From: Mayamaea pseudoterrestris
Taxonomy: Eukaryota; Bacillariophyta; Bacillariophyceae; Sellaphorales; Sellaphoraceae
Direction of reading: 5' to 3'
Length of the DNA stretch: 64,000 bases
NCBI GenBank assembly: GCA_027923505.1
Contig: BROI01000024.1
Span: 248,001 to 312,000 of the forward strand
Positions 59,500 through 64,000 of this stretch are shown piece by piece (within the stretch, counting starts at the first letter, position 1; the number at the start of each line of letters is the position of its first letter). Below the pieces are notes generated by a model. It was not told the DNA's origin, made no database searches, and saw only the letters and a program-made list of their open reading frames with translations. The position numbers and the translations under genes are program-made.

Positions 59500-60006
59500 G
59501 ATCGAAGTCTAGTAGATAGTATATTAGCGTTTAGATGGATCCCATGGCGACGAAAGATGCGATGATCCGTTTCAAAATGAACGAGAAAGGTCGTACTGGT
59601 GTTCAGAGCGTTAGCTATTGCATTAGTGCCTCTGGGGATACAATCCGCAGCTACCGAAAGGAAGTATCGTGGTGTTCCGGAAAATGTTTGCTGGGCGCTT
59701 CAGATCCTTCTCTGTCATTACTACTTGTGTTTGTTGAAAGTGTGGAGATGTGGGTAAAACGATTAAAGGGCACAAAAGGAAAGTATTTTTTGATATATAA
59801 AGAATACAGAACGGCAGGAGGCTCTGTTACTCCGCAGCCTGCATCACCACAATACTGCTTCATCCCTTTAGTCGTAAGCCAATCATTGCCTGAAAAAATA
59901 CTTCACATAAGGCCAATCCACTAACAGAAACGGTTGACTTACTGCTAATAGTGGCGTCGCATATATCGAGCACCAGATTCGTGTTTCCCTCCTGATCTGT
60001 CTACGG
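59500..60006. other. Intergenic region, no clear gene
   Basis: 507 bp upstream of the WDR59-like start and downstream of the HIRAN-protein stop. A 129-codon plus-strand frame (59535-59924) is open but shows no family resemblance or clear codon bias. I left it out. Confidence 0.4.
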
Positions 60007-61473
60007 TCAATAATTTCTTGTTTCCTTCTTTGGCTCTTTGAACAAGCGCTTCAATCGAGACTTCATAAAACCTTGATAAATATCTTCCATTTCCGGCGAG
60101 GTGGCGCACTCAACAGTTATATCCTGGTGAAGACCAAGTTTACGTTGCCAGCCTCGTTCGCCGTTAGTGGTCGCAATAAGCCACAAAGGCTTGCACTGAT
60201 CCATGACTGGCACAAGCCGGTCAGCATGTTTTTGAGGAATGTATCCAATGTGGTTGCCGCCCATAGTTGACACCCCAATATAGGTGTGTCGTTTCTTCCA
60301 TCGGAAAAGTTTGACGCGATCACCCGCTGCGGCCCGGCCATTTCGAGTGTATTGTTCCATGCCAATGATTTTGAGATGGATGGTTCCGATTACTCGCAAT
60401 GCATCTTGTCCTGCAACAGTTTCGTGATCTTGTGCGGCTGCCAGGATGGGCAGCGGTAGTTTCTTAGCTGTGTTTTCTGCTCCTACAGCGGGTTGATCAA
60501 TTGGCGGGATCGCGGTGACACTAATTGGCGCTGAAGTGATGCCATAACTTTCAGTCCCTGGAGCATGCTGGAGATATTGACCAAGAATTTTGCTAAGTGC
60601 GCCAAGCGACTGCCCGAGATAAGGGCGAGTCGTGGAATAGTGGACTCTGATTGGAATACTGTCGCCGTATGGACCAGCGACCGTGGCCTGAACAATGACG
60701 TTCGGATACTGGTCGAGCAAGGGGGCGAGACGAGCTGCTTCTTGAGCGCTCAAATTGCCGATTTTCTTGCCCAAAGAGTTCAATATGTCTACGGCAGTGG
60801 CCTCGAATTTCTAGATGTTGGAAAAGGCATCACAATGTCAGTTAGAAACTTCCATCTCCAATAAATTGTCACAAGCCACACTTACATTTTGCTGATCGCG
60901 CTTAAGCTTGACAGGCTCTCGCTCAATTGCAGTGCCCGGACAGAATCTGACTCCGACGATAGTGAAGGTACTCGTACCAATGAGAATGATAGGCAAATCC
61001 TCGACAAATGTCATTGCTGACGCTAAAGAAGCATTCGGAGCCGGTGTCGACAGTAAACGCTTGTTACTGCTGGACAAAACATCTTCACGGTCATCTGGGC
61101 TCGGTAACAATTCGAGTGTCTTGGAAGGGGTTGCTGCAGCTGCTGCAGCTGCTGGGGTTGCGGCCGATGACTGGTGCCCATGGATAGCCGACATGACATT
61201 CGGCCCATGCTGCGAACCCAACACTACGGCTTGATAAACCGGCAATGGAAGTGTCTGTAGAGTGTTCATGCTCTCTGCATTCATGTTTCGCTGCATTTGA
61301 TTCAGGCGAGGGGTGACGGTCCGCGTGTCCGACGCTCCAGACGAGGAGGGCACTGACTGCTGCGCCATCGTCTGGATTGGTTTGCTACCACTTTCACTCA
61401 CTTTAAGACTTGACATGGAATATGCACGCGACTTTTGATCATAGGGAAAATGTGGCTTGGTTGCTGCGCCCAT
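60007..61473 (-). CDS. Stand-alone tandem HIRAN-domain protein
   Basis: Exons 61473-60886 and 60810-60007, a 75-nt intron (AAT|GTAAGT to ATCTAG), phase 0, 463 residues. Residues about 160-285 form a HIRAN domain, split by the intron: TSTFTIVGVRFCPG, EREPVKLKRDQQN|KFEATAVDILNSLGKKIG, and AARLAPLLDQ. A second, degenerate copy is at about 335-415 (RVIGTIHLKIIG, DRVKLFRWKKRHTYIGVST, GNHIGYIPQKHADRLVPVMDQ). HIRAN is normally the N-terminal part of HLTF/Rad5 helicases and binds the 3' end of single-stranded DNA at stalled forks. Here no helicase or RING follows. The N-terminus is Ser/Ala-rich. DNA-repair or replication-fork role is inferred. Confidence 0.75.
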
Positions 61474-61797
61474 GCCCCGATCGAAGTTGCAACAAACCTG
61501 AATTTGAATTTGCCCGCGCCGTCATTGGTCCGTTGATCGGCAACGTTAAGCAAAGCTTTTAAGAATACTTGATATCTACCGGAGTAAGCCACATCAAGTA
61601 AATACCTTCTACCGAAGTGTACCGGTAACGAACTTTGTAAATGCAAAGCTTAAACTTTTGAAAGGCGAGGGCGATCGGAGGTGCCCGTCCTTTCGAACGG
61701 ATTTGCTTGCACAGTGAGAACGACTTGTCAATATAAAAATAAGCTACTAATCAGTAATAGTAAGCACACAACTTTCCATGCCTTCGCGTCAACTAGC
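61474..61797. other. Upstream region of the HIRAN gene
   Basis: 324 bp with no gene. Contains TACCGGTA at 61620-61627 and two related TCTACCG-type sites at about 61576 and 61609. Confidence 0.5.
61620..61627. promoter_or_regulatory. TACCGGTA palindrome (5 of 5)
   Basis: 147 bp upstream of the HIRAN-protein ATG. Confidence 0.5.
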
Positions 61798-62673
61798 TCA
61801 AAGCTTATACTTGTCATCCAGACCCATATCCTTGTTCAACTCGCCGGTGCGCTGCTTCATCATGGTCTCTCCAATCATGCGCTTCATATTGTCATCGCCC
61901 TCGTCATACATCTTCTTCATCAAGTCCATAATGCCAGCCGTCGGATCGTCGGCTGTTGACTTCTTCTTTTCGGGATTCTTCTCCGTCAACTGGGTCCAGT
62001 AGTCGTAACCGCCATAGTCCTTTTGCTTGACCTTGTGGAGCTTGATGCGAACTTCGTCCGACTTGATGATCAGCTTGCACTGCTCGGGGTCAATATCCTT
62101 CTCCAGATTGTCTTTATACAAGCGATAAGACTTGCCGTTGAGGTCGTTGACAATCAAGTCAAAGGACGACTTGGTATAGTGGCATTGAACATTCTCCTTT
62201 GGAATCTTGCCGACTCCAGCCAGAGGCACGTAAACTGTGACGAACGGAGCATTGTAGCCGCCGGCGTCAAAGGAGAAGCGATCAATGGAGGTGTACTGCT
62301 TGGATCCAGCCGCAGAGGCATCGACGGATGCATTCACTGGTGTCATGGTGATGGGCCGCGGAGGAGATATTGGTGCAGCAGAAGTCGCAGGCTGCTTTTT
62401 CGACGGTGAACTTTGCGGACTAGCCGATGGACTCTCCGGCTCCTTCATGTGCGCATTCTTCTCCATGCGCTTCAAGGCTTCCGACTCGCGACGAAGCTTC
62501 TTCGCAAGGGCTTGAAGATGAAGACGAGCCGTCGGACGGTCCATGCTTTCGAGTGCCTTTTCAATGGCCAAGGCGTCGAGCAAACGTTCCTGGCTCGGAA
62601 GATCCTGATCCTCCTCGACCTCGTCATCGGCGACGGAGTCAGTATCCATTTCGACTTCTTCGACAGACACCAT
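61798..62673 (-). CDS. CACYBP: Calcyclin-binding / SIAH-interacting protein (CacyBP/SIP), CS-SGS protein
   Basis: 291 residues from the ATG at 62671-62673 (context CACAATGG); the open frame continues upstream to 63015 but that part is Ser/Arg-rich and unlike the family. An acidic helical N-terminus leads to a CS (p23-like) domain at about residues 140-240 (APFVTVYVPLAGVG, SFDLIVNDLNGKSYRLYKDNL, CKLIIKSDEVRIKLHK), then the SGS segment DPTAGIMDLMKKMYDEGDDNMKRMI and the terminal Asp/Lys tail. CacyBP/SIP is an Hsp90- and ubiquitin-ligase-linked adaptor in the cytosol. Divergent from the small coiled-coil gene across 220 bp. Confidence 0.9.
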   Translation of the reverse strand: MVSVEEVEMDTDSVADDEVEEDQDLPSQERLLDALAIEKALESMDRPTARLHLQALAKKLRRESEALKRMEKNAHMKEPESPSASPQSSPSKKQPATSAAPISPPRPITMTPVNASVDASAAGSKQYTSIDRFSFDAGGYNAPFVTVYVPLAGVGKIPKENVQCHYTKSSFDLIVNDLNGKSYRLYKDNLEKDIDPEQCKLIIKSDEVRIKLHKVKQKDYGGYDYWTQLTEKNPEKKKSTADDPTAGIMDLMKKMYDEGDDNMKRMIGETMMKQRTGELNKDMGLDDKYKL

Positions 62674-62893
62674 TGTGTTTAGTTTCTTTTTTGAAGATGA
62701 TCGTAAGAAATGTAGCTGTCCCTTGCAATGGGAAGTTGTGCGTGTTGCTTGCGAACTGGTGGTGGATCTTTGCGATGCGCGCGACGGCGCGCCATCCGCG
62801 ACACGTGGAACATGAGCGACTCTTGGAGTACCAATCAGACACGAAGCGCGACTCGACGCGGTCATTTTCTTTGTGGGCGATGACACTTTCACC

Positions 62894-63428
62894 ATGAGGA
62901 TCACCAGCCGTCGGAACTTGTGCTTGCTTCTATGCATAACTATTACTATATCGGCGACTGCTCGTGAACATGTAGAGACAACGGTAAGCCAAAATTCGGA
63001 GCTGGGAAATGGCATTTTGCCTTACATAACTGTTTCAAAACATACGTCACGGCTGACTGACAAAGTTCACAACATTTCGTTCATCACTATCGCCAACTTA
63101 TTACTGTTTTCTTTCAATACAGCGACAAGAAATCTTAGCTGGTCGCAAGAAGCGAATTGAGCAGCTCGAGACCATACTCAATGATGCCAAACAACGCCTC
63201 GACGATCACAAAACCGGCAAGCGATTATTGGAAGAATTGGAAACACTCAAGCTTGAAAAGAAGATTGAAATATTCCAACGCAAACTGGAGCAAATGCAAA
63301 GGGTTCCAGATGATTTGGAGATTGAGAGACTACTGAATCGAGAGAGAATTCGAAACGAACGAGTCGATGACAGAAGGAAACGTGAGGATCCTAGCTACTA
63401 TCGAGCCGAGATGGAAGATGAGTTATAA
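62894..63428 (+). CDS. Small secreted/ER coiled-coil protein
   Basis: Exons 62894-62983 and 63123-63428, a 139-nt intron (ACG|GTAAGC to CAATACAG), phase 0, 131 residues. Exon 1 encodes a signal peptide (MRITSRRNLCLLLCITITIS, cleavage near SATA). Exon 2 is one charged coiled coil (RQEILAGRKKRIEQLETIL, LETLKLEKKIEIFQRKLEQM) ending in an acidic tail YRAEMEDEL. The last four residues MEDEL/EDEL resemble a weak ER-retention signal (xDEL type). I recognise no family. Confidence 0.65.
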
Positions 63429-63493
63429 CATACTTGAAAGTGGGTACTTGCGTGTTCCTACGTTCAAAGCAATGACATAAGAAAGAATAAGAG

Positions 63494-64000
63494 TTATTTT
63501 CCTAGTAATCGCGAGCGTCGCTCCGAGTCGGATTCCATCAGCATCTTCACCGTATCGTAGGCTGTAAAGCTGATTGAGAATGCAATGGGACCCTTCATCC
63601 AGTTCATGGAAACGCCCTTGAAAAAGCCTCGCACTCCTTGCTCTTGGTACAAGTCTTTTATTATCTTGCCAACCGAAGGTGGCTTCATTAAATCTCGTGC
63701 ATGCGCTTCACCCAGTGAACTCAACGCAGTATCATTGCCTACCAAACCAAAGGTTTGCATCCGCCGTCGAACAACCTCCATGGGATATGTACTTGTTTGT
63801 GCAAATAAACCAGCGAATGCTCCGCATTGCATTCGCTCAATCGTTGTCAGTTCGCGTCCCGTTAGCATTTGTATCTGTTAATGATAAAGAAATAACGTTA
63901 CATCATACATCTTTTCGCTGCGACCACGCACTTAACTGAAGCGTATACACTCACCTCTCGCTTGGCTTGCTCATTGAGCGAAAACGCGATTCCCGAGTAC
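63494..64000 (-). CDS. Mitochondrial carrier (SLC25), 3' part only
   Basis: Exons 64000-63955 (cut by the window edge) and 63874-63494, an 80-nt intron (GAG|GTGAGT to AACAG), in phase. The visible C-terminal third reads GIAFSLNEQAKRE, then LTTIERMQCGAFAGLFAQTSTYPMEVVRRRM (the P-x-E-x-x-R motif of repeat 3) and QEQGVRGFFKGVSMNWMKGPIAFSISFTAYD. The last segment is typical of the SLC25A16/A42 coenzyme-A-carrier group and of ATP-Mg/phosphate carriers. Substrate cannot be fixed without the N-terminal part. Confidence 0.85.

Noticed and set aside
59535-59924. 129-codon plus-strand ORF in an intergenic gap
   Set aside because: No domain, signal or context support; starts within the WDR59-like 5' region.
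1-64000. tRNA, rRNA or snRNA genes
   Set aside because: A reading for T-loop-like GGTTCRA motifs and clover-leaf pairing found nothing convincing, though a covariance search was not possible.

Overview
This is nuclear DNA from a gene-dense eukaryote, most likely a photosynthetic stramenopile (diatom-like alga). Genes lie on both strands, introns are few and short (about 65-230 nt, GT-AG), and the products are eukaryotic: uL3, epsilon-COP, PIG-A, RPAP1, NF-YB and GATOR2. Three proteins look plastid-targeted. Two (a DUF92/VTE6-type protein and a pirin) have a signal peptide followed by Phe at the predicted cleavage site, the pattern of secondary red-derived plastids. The third looks like a thylakoid-lumen protein with a twin-arginine segment. 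TGA, TAA and TAG all end host genes, so the standard code applies. Species assignment is inference.

Layout: 1-380 holds the 5' part of a secreted protein, followed by an ACC-synthase-like aminotransferase and an F-box/SNF2/RING ATPase. An apparently intact tyrosine-recombinase retrotransposon (6560-14483) sits just upstream of the ATPase. It has split direct repeats and encodes gag, RT-RNase H and YR; gag and pol share one frame, separated by a single TGA. Next come a Nudix-PH fusion, a five-exon ArfGAP-like/DENN/IQ protein and a LarC-like protein. Positions 23-30 kb carry three membrane-anchored or secretory glycan-type enzymes: an SGNH protein, a TPR sulfotransferase and a GT61 glycosyltransferase.

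Positions 30-43.4 kb hold epsilon-COP, VTE6-like, Trm7, a mitochondrial carrier, a plastid pirin, a MED17-like subunit, a small winged-helix-like protein, the lumen-type protein and uL3. The last region (43.6-64 kb) holds a coiled-coil gene with a frame break, an eIF4H/4B-like RRM protein, NF-YB, PIG-A, mitochondrial NDP kinase, RPAP1, a WDR59-like GATOR2 subunit, a tandem-HIRAN protein, CacyBP/SIP, a small secreted coiled-coil protein and a partial SLC25 carrier.

Most genes are housekeeping and functionally unrelated. Many are head-to-head pairs sharing 140-540 bp promoters. The palindrome TACCGGTA occurs five times, always between genes. Exon limits were read from splice consensus and frame continuity and are not backed by transcripts. 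Several starts were moved inward to the first ATG.
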